64,000 bases of DNA from CAVRXQ01 sp963831155. Its GTDB lineage: Bacteria > Actinomycetota > Acidimicrobiia > Acidimicrobiales > Bog-793. A program made the position numbers and the translations under genes. Below, piece by piece: positions 1-9,057 of the stretch. Location: contig CAWHOY010000005.1 in the NCBI GenBank assembly GCA_963831155.1, positions 682,001 to 746,000 of the forward strand, given 5' to 3'. Under the pieces are notes generated by a model. The model made no database searches and was not told the origin of the DNA. It saw only the letters and a list, made by a program, of their open reading frames with translations. Numbering within the stretch: the first letter of the stretch is position 1; each line of letters opens with the position of its first letter.

Positions 1-128
1 GCGTCCGCGCTCAGGTCCGGCAGCCGGTCGTCAGCGCCGGGTAGTCCGTACGCCGAGGCATCCAGAGGGTCGTGATCGGTCCGGACGGCGAGGAACGCGT
101 CCGCCAGAGCATCGATCTCAGACTTCAC
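1..128 (-). CDS. DUF885 family protein, N-terminal fragment
   Basis: Partial gene running off the left edge on the minus strand. From a GTG at 128 the frame is open for 42 codons and reads as an acidic helix, then a stretch with the order DPLDASAYGL and DDRLPDL. That pattern resembles the N-terminus of DUF885 proteins (putative metal-dependent carboxypeptidase-like enzymes). The assignment rests only on this short N-terminal resemblance, so the function is uncertain. It is divergent from the DUF2237 gene, leaving about 115 bp for both promoters. Confidence 0.5.
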   Translation of the reverse strand, partial: MKSEIDALADAFLAVRTDHDPLDASAYGLPGADDRLPDLSAD

Positions 129-242
129 CGGCGCGACCGTACCGAACCGACCCGGTCGAGTCGAGCGTGGCGGGCGACCGCTCGCTCGTCACGGTTCATC
201 TTTCGGCTCGAGCGAGCGAGAGTCCGGGGAATACTGGCGCGT

Positions 243-644
243 ATGGCCGATCGGAACGTCTTAGGCGGCGAGCTGGAGCCGTGCAGTTTCGACCCGCTCA
301 CCGGATTCTTCCGCGATGGGTGCTGCACGACCGGGCCAGAAGATCCCGGTAGCCACACAATCTGCGCCGTCGTGACCGCCGAGTTCCTTGAACATCAGCG
401 CAAGATCGGCAACGACCTCATCACCCCGGTTCCCGCCTTTCGATTCCCGGGTCTTTCCCCGGGCGATCGTTGGTGCGTCACCGCCGCGAACTGGCTGCGG
501 GCGCATCTCGAAGGTGCGGCCTGTTTTGTCGTCCTCGCCTCCACGCACGAGCGCGCGAGCGAGATCGTTCCGCTCGCGGTGCTTCAAGAGCACGCCGTCG
601 ACCTGCCGGACAGTCCAGCCGGTCTCGAAGGTCACGGCCCCTAA
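243..644 (+). CDS. DUF2237 family protein
   Basis: A 133-residue protein that matches the DUF2237 (COG3651) pattern along its whole length: NVLGG near the start, then CSxDPLTGFxRDGCC around residues 14-28, TGPED, GNDLxTP and PGLxPGDRWC, followed by a THERA segment. The conserved cysteines and the DRWC motif suggest a compact metal- or redox-linked fold, but no function is established for the family. The frame stays open further upstream, but family homology begins at the ATG at 243, so that start is used. It stands alone, divergent from the DUF885 gene. Confidence 0.85.
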   Translation: MADRNVLGGELEPCSFDPLTGFFRDGCCTTGPEDPGSHTICAVVTAEFLEHQRKIGNDLITPVPAFRFPGLSPGDRWCVTAANWLRAHLEGAACFVVLASTHERASEIVPLAVLQEHAVDLPDSPAGLEGHGP

Positions 645-1014
645 TGCATCAACCACCCCGTCAAAGAACGATTTGCTCAATGACGATTCTCGGTTCGCGG
701 CGGGAGCTGTTTCTCAACGCCGATGGACAGGTGTACTCCTGCACGAAGAGCCTGACGCGGACGCGGTCTGCAGCCACCACGCGGCGATCGGCGTTCCTTG
801 CGGTGACGTGCACGAGGTTTCGGGACTTCTGTAACGACCGGCCTTGTGCTGTCGGCCCCGGCCGACCGCGGTCTCGGCGTATCCCCCGTCGGGCGGCAGA
901 GCGGGGGCTTTCGCCGTGATGCGGATCGCGTCGGAGTGAACTACGGCCTCGAAGTGGCGGCCGAGTTGAGCGAAAAAGGGCTCGTGCAGCCTGAAGGACG
1001 TGTCCGGCGCGGTC
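645..1014. other. Intergenic stretch, no supported gene
   Basis: 370 bp between the DUF2237 gene and the 3' end of the hydrolase gene on the opposite strand. Open frames here lack convincing starts or family resemblance. A minus-strand frame at about 720-1000 reads like degraded coding sequence but cannot be assigned. No clear hairpin terminator was seen. Confidence 0.4.
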
Positions 1015-1590
1015 TCAGTGGGCTGCGAGGAAATCGAGCACGCGCCCGGTAAGCAGCTTCGTCGCACCCGCGTCATAGGACGGGAGGCTGGAGTCGGCGA
1101 AAAGGTGTCGATTCCCCGGGTACAAGAACAGCTCCGCGTCCTGGGTCGAAGCGACGAGCTCGCGGGCTGCGTCGATGTCGCCCTCGTCGACGAACCACGG
1201 ATCGGCGTCCATTCCGTGGACCTGTACGGGCACGCCCGCCGGCCAGACGGTCCCGAACTCCGAGACAGGGAGGCAGGACTCGAAAAAAAGTGCCCCACGC
1301 GCGCCGGCGCGGGTCTGCGCGAGCTGCTGAGCTGGCATCACACCGAGCGAGAATCCCGCATAAACGACCCCGTCGGCTAGCCCGTCAGCTGCACTCACGC
1401 CCCTGTCAAGCAGATTGTCAAAGCCAACCTCGCGTGCGTACGCCACGCCCTCATCCAGCGTCGCAAAGGTGCGGCCTTCGTACAGGTCCGGCGTGTGCAC
1501 CGTGTGTCCGGCGCCGCGGAGCTCGTCGGCGAAGGCGAAGACGCCTGTGGTCCGGCCCTGCGCGTGATGAAACAACAACACCTCAGCCAT
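1015..1590 (-). CDS. Dienelactone hydrolase family protein
   Basis: A 191-residue alpha/beta hydrolase of the dienelactone hydrolase type. It begins MAEVLLFHHAQG, has the cap-side segment HTPDLYEG near residue 35, the nucleophile elbow GFSLG near residue 85, an Asp in DADPWF and a His in NRHLF near the C-terminus, giving a Ser-Asp-His triad. Classical dienelactone hydrolases use Cys in GxCxG; this member has Ser. The frame opens earlier, but the family start is the ATG at 1590. The substrate cannot be told from sequence. It is divergent from the diguanylate cyclase gene. Confidence 0.85.
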   Translation of the reverse strand: MAEVLLFHHAQGRTTGVFAFADELRGAGHTVHTPDLYEGRTFATLDEGVAYAREVGFDNLLDRGVSAADGLADGVVYAGFSLGVMPAQQLAQTRAGARGALFFESCLPVSEFGTVWPAGVPVQVHGMDADPWFVDEGDIDAARELVASTQDAELFLYPGNRHLFADSSLPSYDAGATKLLTGRVLDFLAAH

Positions 1591-1839
1591 GCCGCCTCCT
1601 CCGTCGAAATGCGATTGTGTCCGAATTTCTCGCCGCTTCGCGCGCGGCCACTCCGACGAATTCAGCACGCCGTCCTCTCAGCCTCCTCCAAAGGGGCTGA
1701 GCGTTTCGCACGCCTTTCGCGCGGATTGGAATGCACACGCCGGTTAGGTCCGCCTCGACGTGCCGTTTGGTGCCGACCTCACAACCGACCGCCCGCTGCC
1801 ACTCAGTGTGACCGTCGGATCCTCGAGACATGTCTATCG

Positions 1840-2982
1840 ATGCCTTGGAAAACTGACGTAGATAACTGTGTGGGACGTTCCCCCATACAACTTCGCTGGC
1901 GCGTCCGCCTGATCTGGCCCGCACCCTCGTCACCAACCGCGCTGCGTCAAGCATCGTTTCTGCTCGCTGCGGCTGGAATCACAGGAATCGTGAACGACGT
2001 TGTCCCCGGTGGTGCCGGCTGGGGCCGTCCTTGGTCCGCGATCCTCGACGTCGTCACCGTCTTCATCGGCTTAATTGCCTGGATTCTCCGAGACCGCGCG
2101 TCGCTCCTGCGACCTCTCGCGTACGCGCTCGCCCTCGCTGCGCTTGCTCTCGTGTCGCTCAACAATGTCGTCGGCGCGCTCCCTCCGGCGACGCTCGGGA
2201 TCTGGTTTGTCCTCATCTACGTGTGCATCGGTGCCTGGTTCCCGCGCGGCACCGCGTTGCTCTCCTCCCCGCTCGTCGTACTTTCGTACGTGCTGCCGCT
2301 GTTGTTCGGTGCCCCTCGATCGCACGATGATCTTTTCGCGGCGACTCTTGTGGTTCCGATCGGAGTGCTGTCCGGAGAGATCGTTGCTGCCAACTCCGCG
2401 TCGCTTCGCGCCGCCCACGGAGTTCAAGAACGGTTGCTCGCTGAGCTCAGCAGGGAATCGACAACCGATCCGCTGACGAGCGTCGGCAATCGCCGACTTG
2501 GCGATGCGCTGTTGACGTCACTGGCCCCAGGAGACGCCCTCGCCGTCCTCGATCTCGACTGTCTGAAGGCGGTGAACGATACGTTCGGGCACCAACGAGG
2601 CGACGAGGAGCTGAAAAGGTTCGGGCAGCATCTCCTCAACAACCTGCGCGAACACGACGGGGTAGCGAGGTTCGGCGGCGACGAGTTCATCCTCGTCATG
2701 CGGAAGGCCGGAACCGAGGGACTCGAAGTCGCAGATCGCCTTGTTGCTGGGTGGGGACGAACAAATCCACGCGCGACGCTCAGCGCCGGTGTCGCAATCC
2801 AAATCGCTGGCGTTACACCCGCGCTCACTTACGCCGACGCCGATGACGCGCTCTACGAGGCGAAGCGCGAAGGCGGCGGGCAGTGCTCCCTCGCGCCTGC
2901 TCGATCACCAGAACAAATGAGTGCGCAGTCCGTTCACGGCCGCGTGCCGAACTCGCTTTCAGTCGTTCGAGATACCGGTTAA
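1840..2982 (+). CDS. Membrane-bound GGDEF diguanylate cyclase
   Basis: About 380 residues. The N-terminal half (residues about 35-185) has five or six hydrophobic spans and no recognisable sensor family. The C-terminal half is a GGDEF domain: the signature GGDEF is intact at about residues 279-283. An RxxD inhibitory site (REHD) lies exactly five residues before it, so the enzyme should make c-di-GMP from two GTP and be product-inhibited. The ATG at 1840 was chosen because the upstream in-frame sequence is low-quality; a GTG at 1870 is an alternative. It is monocistronic. What the membrane part senses is unknown. Confidence 0.85.
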   Translation: MPWKTDVDNCVGRSPIQLRWRVRLIWPAPSSPTALRQASFLLAAAGITGIVNDVVPGGAGWGRPWSAILDVVTVFIGLIAWILRDRASLLRPLAYALALAALALVSLNNVVGALPPATLGIWFVLIYVCIGAWFPRGTALLSSPLVVLSYVLPLLFGAPRSHDDLFAATLVVPIGVLSGEIVAANSASLRAAHGVQERLLAELSRESTTDPLTSVGNRRLGDALLTSLAPGDALAVLDLDCLKAVNDTFGHQRGDEELKRFGQHLLNNLREHDGVARFGGDEFILVMRKAGTEGLEVADRLVAGWGRTNPRATLSAGVAIQIAGVTPALTYADADDALYEAKREGGGQCSLAPARSPEQMSAQSVHGRVPNSLSVVRDTG

Positions 2983-3119
2983 ACGCCAGCCCCGGCTTCG
3001 AGCAGTTGAATGTTCCGGGCGCCAGCGAATGCCGGTCTTACGCAGGGTCGCCCTGTCCGCGATCGCAGAACCTTTGTGCTGATAGCGGCCGCGGATGATC
3101 GCCACGGCCGTGCGCTGGC

Positions 3120-3866
3120 TCAGCCGGTGCCGACCTGTGCCTCTGCTGTCGACTTGTCTTTCTCTGCGGCGACTTCCTCGCTCGTCCCCTCGCCAGCGCT
3201 CAGGAGCTCGCCCGCCTCCTTGAAGACCGCGTCGAAAGCCTCCGCGGCGCTCGACATCGTCTCGTCGAACTCCGACGACGCCTGCTTCAAATGCTCCGCG
3301 CGGCGGCGCGATGCACCGGAGACGGCGACTTCGTACGCATCGACAGCGTCGCGTAGCTCGGCCGCCCTTTCAACTCCCGCTCGGTAGATCGAGTCGGCGC
3401 GCGCCGCGCCAGCGCGCTTGATGGCTTCTGCCCGCTCGATCGCGCTGACCGATGCGGCTTCCGCCGCCCTCATCGCTTCCTCGTGAGCCAAGCGAGCCGC
3501 CGTGAGCTCTTGTTCGTAGGCCTGTTCGACCTCGCGCGCTGCCACAACTTCGGCGCTTTGCAGCGCGTTGCTGTATCTCTCCTCGGCCGCCTTGGCTGCG
3601 GCGGCTCGCGTCTTTTCGGCGTCACGCAGTTGCTCGTCGTGAAGTTGGCTGAGTTGCCTCAACGCCTCCACGCGCGTGAGAGTTGCGGCCCGAACCCGCT
3701 CCGCTCGGGAGATTGTTGCCTTTTGCACGAGGTCGGCTCGGGCGAGCTCGGCTCGCGCGACGTCGTCAGCGGCCAACAGCGCCTCGTCGCGGGCGTGCTC
3801 AGCGGCGCGCATCGCCTCGTTTTCGGCATGGCGACCGGTTTCGATCGGTATGACATTCCTTGTCAC
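3120..3866 (-). CDS. Alanine-rich coiled-coil protein
   Basis: A 248-residue protein dominated by Ala, Glu and Arg from about residue 25 to 220, with heptad-like repeats such as RAEAIKRAGAARAD, so almost certainly a long coiled coil. It has no membrane span and no signal peptide. The start is a GTG at 3866 with a strong GAGGAGG ribosome site six bases upstream, which decides against the longer frame. The tail after residue 220 is Ser/Glu/Thr-rich. No named family was recognised. A structural or cell-envelope-associated role is possible, but this is only inference from composition. Confidence 0.7.
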   Translation of the reverse strand: MTRNVIPIETGRHAENEAMRAAEHARDEALLAADDVARAELARADLVQKATISRAERVRAATLTRVEALRQLSQLHDEQLRDAEKTRAAAAKAAEERYSNALQSAEVVAAREVEQAYEQELTAARLAHEEAMRAAEAASVSAIERAEAIKRAGAARADSIYRAGVERAAELRDAVDAYEVAVSGASRRRAEHLKQASSEFDETMSSAAEAFDAVFKEAGELLSAGEGTSEEVAAEKDKSTAEAQVGTG

Positions 3867-4235
3867 GATGCCTCCTCTACTCGGCGGCGCCTGGGGCCCA
3901 TCTGACTGCCGCAGCACGGGAGTTGCAAGCCGCGGGGAATACTCAGCCTTTCCGTGGGTCGTCGACCTCGCGTTCTCTAACGGACATCTCGCCAGGTAAG
4001 GCGCGTGCTTGACGGTGCGCCATCGACCGGCGATCAGTGGCTATACGGCAATCCGGCGGGAATGAGTCGACCTCCGCGTCTCCAGATCGTTGTGTACGCA
4101 GAACACGGTTGCGCGACGGTTACGACGGGATTCACCCGAATTCTTGGGGCCCTGAAAAAGGCAGCCGGGTGAACTTCGGACTCCGCCGAACAGCGGAGAT
4201 GCCGATCACGTGGCAAGCGGTTCGCAGTGTCTGCC
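3867..4235. other. Intergenic stretch before the Mo/W operon end
   Basis: 369 bp between the coiled-coil gene and the 3' end of the MoeA-PBP gene. A 36-codon frame with an ATG at 4062 and stop at 4172 has no clear ribosome site or family match. No strong terminator was seen. Confidence 0.4.
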
Positions 4236-6146
4236 TCAGAGAATCTGCTTGCCCATCTCCGCGGTGTCGTACCCGCCGAGCTGTTCGACGGCGGCACGGA
4301 AATCCCCCGAGGCCATGAGGACCCAAAGCGGTGCCAACAGGGGATCTTCCAGCCTGTCCCGATCGAGCACCAGGTCGTACGGCTCACGGGTCACGGGAAC
4401 GAAGCCGAGGCCGAAGGCGCGGGCGGCGGCCAGCACACCGAGGCCGGCGTCGGCCCGTCCGGCGGACACCGAGGCCGCCACGGCGAGATGGGTGTACTCC
4501 TCTCGCGCGTAGCCCGCGATCGACGACGCGCCGATGCCCAATCGACCGAGCTCGAAATCGAGAAGCACTCGCGTGCCCGAGCCGCGCTGGCGATTCACGT
4601 AGCGGAGGTCTGGTCGGACGAGGTCGGCGATGCCGGCGAGACCGAGCGGGTTGCCGGCGGCGACGATCAGTCCCTGTTCCCGATGGACCAGCCTGACGAC
4701 GGCGACGTCGCGGCCCGGGAGAACCTGGTCGATGTAAGAGATGGTGTACTCGCCGGTGCCGGGATCGAGAAGGTGCGAGCCGGCGACGTGACACAGCCCG
4801 TCGCGCAGCGCGGCAAGGCCGGCGAGTGACCCGACGTTCGACGAGGCGAGCGTGACGCGAGGGTCGCTTCGGCGGAGCATCGAAGCGGCCAGGTCGAGGA
4901 CCATGTCGTGGGAACCGATCACGACGATCGTGTGCGCGATCTCGTCCTCACCGCGCAAAAGCCGGATCTCGACCTCTGTTTCGGCGTGATGACCCTCGAT
5001 TCCGGCAGGGACGAGCAGCAGACCGTCCGCCCGGACGAGGGAGGTCAGCACACCTGCCCCGCGGGGCAGCGGCGTCGCCACCAGGCGGCTTCCCACCCGG
5101 CCGAGCCGAACCCGGACCCAGTCGTCCATGCCCATTGGCGAAACGAGCTTCCGTGCGAGGGTGGCGCGGACGACCGGACGGAGCCGCTCGACCGTACCCT
5201 CAAGCCGGGCGAGCAGCGGCGACGCGAAGATCTCGAAGGTGAGCGCCGCCGAGACTGGATAACCCGGAGCCCCCAGCACCGGAGTGGCTTCGACCGCGCC
5301 GAGGACCACCGGGTGGCCGGGACGGACGGCGACGCCATGCACGGCGAGCGCGCCGAGCTTGTCGATCACCGCTGCCGTGTAGTCGTCGCGCCCCGCGCTC
5401 GAGCCAGCGACGACGATCAAGAGGTCGCAGCGAGCGACCGCATCGAGAACCGCCCGCCCGATCCACTCGGGGTCGTCGGGTGCGATCGGCAGCACGACGA
5501 TCTCGCAGCCGATCTCCTCCGCCTGAGCGGCGATCATGAGCGAGTTCGTGTCAGGGAGCTCGCCAAGGGACATCTCGGCGCCAATCGGCCGGATCTCGTC
5601 GCCGGTCGGAAGGATCGCGACGACCGGCGGGCGGCGGACGACGAGTTCGGTCACGCCGGCCGCGCCGCACGCGGCGACGTCGACGGCGCGCAACCGATGC
5701 CCTTCGGGCAGCAGCAACTCGGTGGCGCTGATGTCCTCGCCGATCGATCGCACGTACTGGTAGGGCACGACGGCGGCCCTCAGCTCGACGCCGTTGTCGA
5801 CATGGCGCAAGTGTTCGCGCATCACGACCGAGTCGAAGCGCGAAGGGAGCGGGTCGCCCGTGTCGACCACCTCGAACGCGCCCTTCGCGATGACCACTGG
5901 GGTCGTCTCGCTGGCGCCGATCGTGTCCGAGGAGCAGACGGCAATGCCGTCCATGGCGGCGGCATCGAACGGCGGCGACGATCGCCGCGCGAAGACCGGT
6001 TCGGCGGTGACCCGCCCCACGGCTTCGGAAAGTCCGAGGCGGATTGTCGCGACGCGGCTTGGGCAGCCGGCGGCCTCGCACGCCCGGTACCACGCCTCGA
6101 GCGCCGCCTGCGCCGGCACGTCGCGGATGAACGGACTGGCGGGCAT
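4236..6146 (-). CDS. MoeA domain fused to periplasmic-binding-protein-like domain
   Basis: A 636-residue two-domain protein. Residues about 1-400 are a MoeA/gephyrin-E fold with the substrate segment PFDAAAMDG near 60, the nucleotide motif PTGDEI and a GSSAGRDD loop. Residues about 420-636 are the PBP-like domain (PF12727 type) often fused to MoeA or a HTH, with GSHD at its start and RxxGSGTR in the middle. MoeA inserts molybdate or tungstate into adenylylated molybdopterin; the extra domain probably binds the oxyanion or a cofactor form. The start ATG overlaps the stop of the preceding moeA by one base. Two MoeA paralogues in one operon is the arrangement proposed in tungsten users to separate Mo from W insertion. 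Confidence 0.85.
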   Translation of the reverse strand: MPASPFIRDVPAQAALEAWYRACEAAGCPSRVATIRLGLSEAVGRVTAEPVFARRSSPPFDAAAMDGIAVCSSDTIGASETTPVVIAKGAFEVVDTGDPLPSRFDSVVMREHLRHVDNGVELRAAVVPYQYVRSIGEDISATELLLPEGHRLRAVDVAACGAAGVTELVVRRPPVVAILPTGDEIRPIGAEMSLGELPDTNSLMIAAQAEEIGCEIVVLPIAPDDPEWIGRAVLDAVARCDLLIVVAGSSAGRDDYTAAVIDKLGALAVHGVAVRPGHPVVLGAVEATPVLGAPGYPVSAALTFEIFASPLLARLEGTVERLRPVVRATLARKLVSPMGMDDWVRVRLGRVGSRLVATPLPRGAGVLTSLVRADGLLLVPAGIEGHHAETEVEIRLLRGEDEIAHTIVVIGSHDMVLDLAASMLRRSDPRVTLASSNVGSLAGLAALRDGLCHVAGSHLLDPGTGEYTISYIDQVLPGRDVAVVRLVHREQGLIVAAGNPLGLAGIADLVRPDLRYVNRQRGSGTRVLLDFELGRLGIGASSIAGYAREEYTHLAVAASVSAGRADAGLGVLAAARAFGLGFVPVTREPYDLVLDRDRLEDPLLAPLWVLMASGDFRAAVEQLGGYDTAEMGKQIL

Positions 6147-7381
6147 CAGCGGTACAGCGTCACCAGGACCTCGGTATCCGCCCCGATTCCCGTTGCCTCC
6201 TCGGGGATCGTGACGTACCCGTCCGCTGCCGACAGCATCGACAACAGCGCGGATTTTCCGAAGATCGGCTCCGCCACGCCATCGTTCAGTCGCACTTGAA
6301 CGATGTCCAGACGGCCGGCGACCGAGGCCACGTCCTGGCTCAGCCGGGCGGGCGTCGTTGGCTCGGGCACCGTCGTCTCCCAGCCTCCGACCAACCGGAT
6401 GAGCGGGATCCCGATCAGTCGGAAGACGACCAGAGCTGACCGGGGGTTGCCAGGCAGTCCAAGGATCGGCACACCGTCGCACTCAGCGAGCAGCGTCGGC
6501 TTGCCGGGCTGAACCGCGAGACCGTGGCAGAAGATCCCCGGCTCGCCGAGGGAGGCGACGACGGCGGCCGTCTCGTCTCGGGAGCCGACCGACGATCCGG
6601 CCGTGATCACGATGACGTCTGCCCCGGTCATCGCCTCGGAGATCGCGAGCCGCAGCTTGGCGGGATCGTCGGGCACGATGCCGGCGAGCAGCGGCTCGCC
6701 ACCGGCTTCTCGCACGAGTCCGGCGAGCGGCAAGGAGCAGGCGTCGCGGACCTGGCCCGGAGCGAGCACGGCCGTCTCGAACGGAACGACTTCGTCGCCG
6801 GTCGAAAAGATCACGACTTGCGGGCGGGCGCGGACCGCCAACGTCGTGACTCCGGCGGCGGCGAGAAGGCCAAGGTCGTGGGCACGAAGCGGCCGCCCCG
6901 CCGGCACGAGCTGATCGTCGGTCTTCGCGTCCTCGTCCGCTCGGACGACGCCCTCGCCCGGCGCGACAGCGCGGTGGATCTCAATCGTCCCCGGCATCGT
7001 CTCTTGGGTGAACTCGACCATCACGACGGCGTCGGCCGCGGCCGGCAGCATGCCCCCCGTCGGGATCGCGACGGCGCCGCCTGGCCGCAGCGCCAGATCG
7101 ACCGGCGCGCCCATTCGCACGGCGCCGAGGATCTCGAGGTAGCCGGGAAGCCCGTCGGAGGCGCCGTAGGTGTCGGCCGCGCGGACGGCGTAACCGTCGA
7201 CGGTCGCCCGGGCGAATCCCGGCAAGGCATGCGCCGCCCGCACCGCGGCGCTCGGCACCCGTCCGGCCGCCTCTTGGAGGGGCACGACCTCGCTCGGAGT
7301 CCGGCGCGCCGGCCGGAAGCCCGCCAGCGCGTCGCTGACCGTTGCAACCGTGAAGAACTCGCGACCGCGGACTCGGGACAT
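6146..7381 (-). CDS. moeA: Molybdopterin molybdenumtransferase MoeA
   Basis: A 411-residue MoeA. It shows the ATVDGYAVR substrate segment near residue 60, the FSTGDEV nucleotide motif near 200, the GSSVGSRDE loop near 265 and GLPGNPRSA near 320, followed by the small C-terminal barrel. It catalyses metal insertion into MPT-AMP in the cytoplasm. It starts two bases after the stop of the NuoEF fusion gene and overlaps the next moeA by one base, so it is translated as part of the formate dehydrogenase operon. It is one of three MoeA-type genes in the window (see 4236 and 28450). Confidence 0.92.
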   Translation of the reverse strand: MSRVRGREFFTVATVSDALAGFRPARRTPSEVVPLQEAAGRVPSAAVRAAHALPGFARATVDGYAVRAADTYGASDGLPGYLEILGAVRMGAPVDLALRPGGAVAIPTGGMLPAAADAVVMVEFTQETMPGTIEIHRAVAPGEGVVRADEDAKTDDQLVPAGRPLRAHDLGLLAAAGVTTLAVRARPQVVIFSTGDEVVPFETAVLAPGQVRDACSLPLAGLVREAGGEPLLAGIVPDDPAKLRLAISEAMTGADVIVITAGSSVGSRDETAAVVASLGEPGIFCHGLAVQPGKPTLLAECDGVPILGLPGNPRSALVVFRLIGIPLIRLVGGWETTVPEPTTPARLSQDVASVAGRLDIVQVRLNDGVAEPIFGKSALLSMLSAADGYVTIPEEATGIGADTEVLVTLYR

Positions 7382-7383
7382 CG

Positions 7384-9057
7384 TCAGGCCGGCTGCGAAC
7401 CTCGTTCAAGCCGCGCGACGCTCACGACCGGTCCGAGCGCCACTTGACCGAGCCCGCAGATCGAGGTGAGGCGCATCGTCTCTTCGAGTTCGGCCACTTG
7501 ACTGTCGAGCTCGCCCTGGGCACGCCCTTCGCCAAGCGACGCGGTGAGGATCGTGTGCGCCTTTGCTGAACCGACGCGACACGGCACGCACTTGCCGCAC
7601 GATTCGTTGCGGAAGAAACGCAGGACGTTCGTCGCCGCGGCGAGCAGGTCCGTTCCTTCGGCGACGACGACGAGTGCCCCCGATCCGAGCATCGAGCCAG
7701 CCCTGGCGACGGCTTCGAAATCGAGCGGGACGTCGAGCCGTTCCGCAGAAAGGAAGTTCGACGACGCGCCCCCCGGCTGCACCGCTCCGAGCGGTGCCCC
7801 GTCTCGCACGCCGCCCGCTTTTTTGAGAAGGTCGCCGATCGTTGTTCCGAGCGGCACGCAGTAGACGCCCGGACGCTCGACGTGACCCGAGACGGCGAAG
7901 AACTTCCAACCGCTGGCCCCGTTCACCCCCTGTTCGCGCCACCAGGTCGCGCCGCGCTCAACGATGATCGGTGTGTCGGCGAACGTCTCGACGTTGTTGA
8001 TGAGCGTCGGGCGGCCCCACAGACCCGAGCTGCCCGGAAAGGGTGGTTTGTTACGCGGCTCGCCGCGGTGGCCCTCGAGGCACTCGAGGAGCGCGGACTC
8101 CTCGCCGAGGATGTAGCCACCCGGAGAGGTGAAGACCTCGACCTCGAGTCGCCGGCCCGTGCCGAGCGCCTCCACGCCGATCAGGCCCTCGGCGCGAATC
8201 CGCTCGAGCTCGGCGCGAAGAATCGCCTCCTCCCGCCCGTACTCGTGGCGGATGAAGACCCATCCCTGCTCGGCTCCCGTTACGACCATGCCGAGGAGCA
8301 GTCCTTCGAGCACGAGGTGAGGCTCGTCGGCGAGGATTTGGCGGTCTTTGAAGGTTCCCGGCTCCGATTCGTCGGCGTTGCAGATCACGTACTTCGGTTC
8401 GGCGGCCTGATCCGCGACGAGCTGCCACTTCTGAGCCACCGGGAACCCGGCGCCACCCATCCCGCGCAGCCCCGCCTCGCGGATCTCGCCGACGATCTGG
8501 GACGCCGAGAGCTCGCCGAAAAGGGCGCGACGGAAGACCCGGTACCGCTCCTCGCCGGCGTCGTAAGGGTCGTTCGGCCAACGAGCCGCTCGCGGACCCG
8601 ACGACGGACCGGGCACGGCGGCAACCGGCGCGGACACGAGCAGATTCTCGAGCGCGGACGCTGGTACGGGGACTTCGTTCACCGAGATCGCCGGGGCCAG
8701 TTCGCATCGACCGATGCACGACACTTCGCGCAGCTCGATGGCGGCGTCGTCGCCGTGTGCCGCCCTGATCGCCGCCAGAGCGGCGTCGGCGTCGTTCAGC
8801 CAGCACGAGAGGTCGTGGCAGACGGCCACGTCGACCCGAGCTGGAGGGCGGGTGCGAAAGTGCGGGTAGAAGCTGATCAGCCCCTCGATCTCGTACAGCG
8901 GTCGCTTCGCCTGACGAGAGAGCGCGACGAGTTCCTCGCGCGGCAACCAGCCGTGCTCGCGCTGAATGGCAGTCAGCGCCGGAATGAGGCTCGGGCCCGG
9001 GAAACGGCCGGCGCGAGCCTCCCGGCCCGGGGCGGATCCGTTGAGGTTTGGGCTCAA
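7384..9057 (-). CDS. NAD-dependent formate dehydrogenase, beta (NuoE-NuoF fusion) subunit
   Basis: About 557 residues. The first 135 are a NuoE-like [2Fe-2S] domain with a CHDLSC pair and a CIGRC pair. The rest is NuoF-like, with the FMN/NADH segment GMGGAGFP, a CNADESEPGTFKDR block and a C-terminal [4Fe-4S] motif CGKCVPC plus a later Cys in SICGLG. It passes electrons from the catalytic alpha subunit to NAD+. The most plausible start is the TTG at 9057, whose bases overlap the TGA of the alpha-subunit gene (TTGA); the frame stays open further upstream inside that gene but is not homologous there. The fusion replaces the separate FdsG and FdsB subunits of soluble formate dehydrogenases. Confidence 0.88.
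   Translation of the reverse strand: MSPNLNGSAPGREARAGRFPGPSLIPALTAIQREHGWLPREELVALSRQAKRPLYEIEGLISFYPHFRTRPPARVDVAVCHDLSCWLNDADAALAAIRAAHGDDAAIELREVSCIGRCELAPAISVNEVPVPASALENLLVSAPVAAVPGPSSGPRAARWPNDPYDAGEERYRVFRRALFGELSASQIVGEIREAGLRGMGGAGFPVAQKWQLVADQAAEPKYVICNADESEPGTFKDRQILADEPHLVLEGLLLGMVVTGAEQGWVFIRHEYGREEAILRAELERIRAEGLIGVEALGTGRRLEVEVFTSPGGYILGEESALLECLEGHRGEPRNKPPFPGSSGLWGRPTLINNVETFADTPIIVERGATWWREQGVNGASGWKFFAVSGHVERPGVYCVPLGTTIGDLLKKAGGVRDGAPLGAVQPGGASSNFLSAERLDVPLDFEAVARAGSMLGSGALVVVAEGTDLLAAATNVLRFFRNESCGKCVPCRVGSAKAHTILTASLGEGRAQGELDSQVAELEETMRLTSICGLGQVALGPVVSVARLERGSQPA

Noticed and set aside
720..1010. Minus-strand open frame with a plausible-looking peptide
   Set aside because: It runs into the hydrolase gene, has no start or ribosome site of its own, and matches no family I can name; perhaps a degraded gene.
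4062..4172. 36-codon frame beginning MSRPPRLQIVVYAEHG
   Set aside because: The opening resembles a thioredoxin-like strand, but there is no ribosome site and the frame ends at once; not enough to call a gene.
5000..6300. Long plus-strand frames opposite moeA and the MoeA-PBP gene
   Set aside because: They are Arg/Asp-rich shadows of a high-GC gene; all motifs are on the minus strand.
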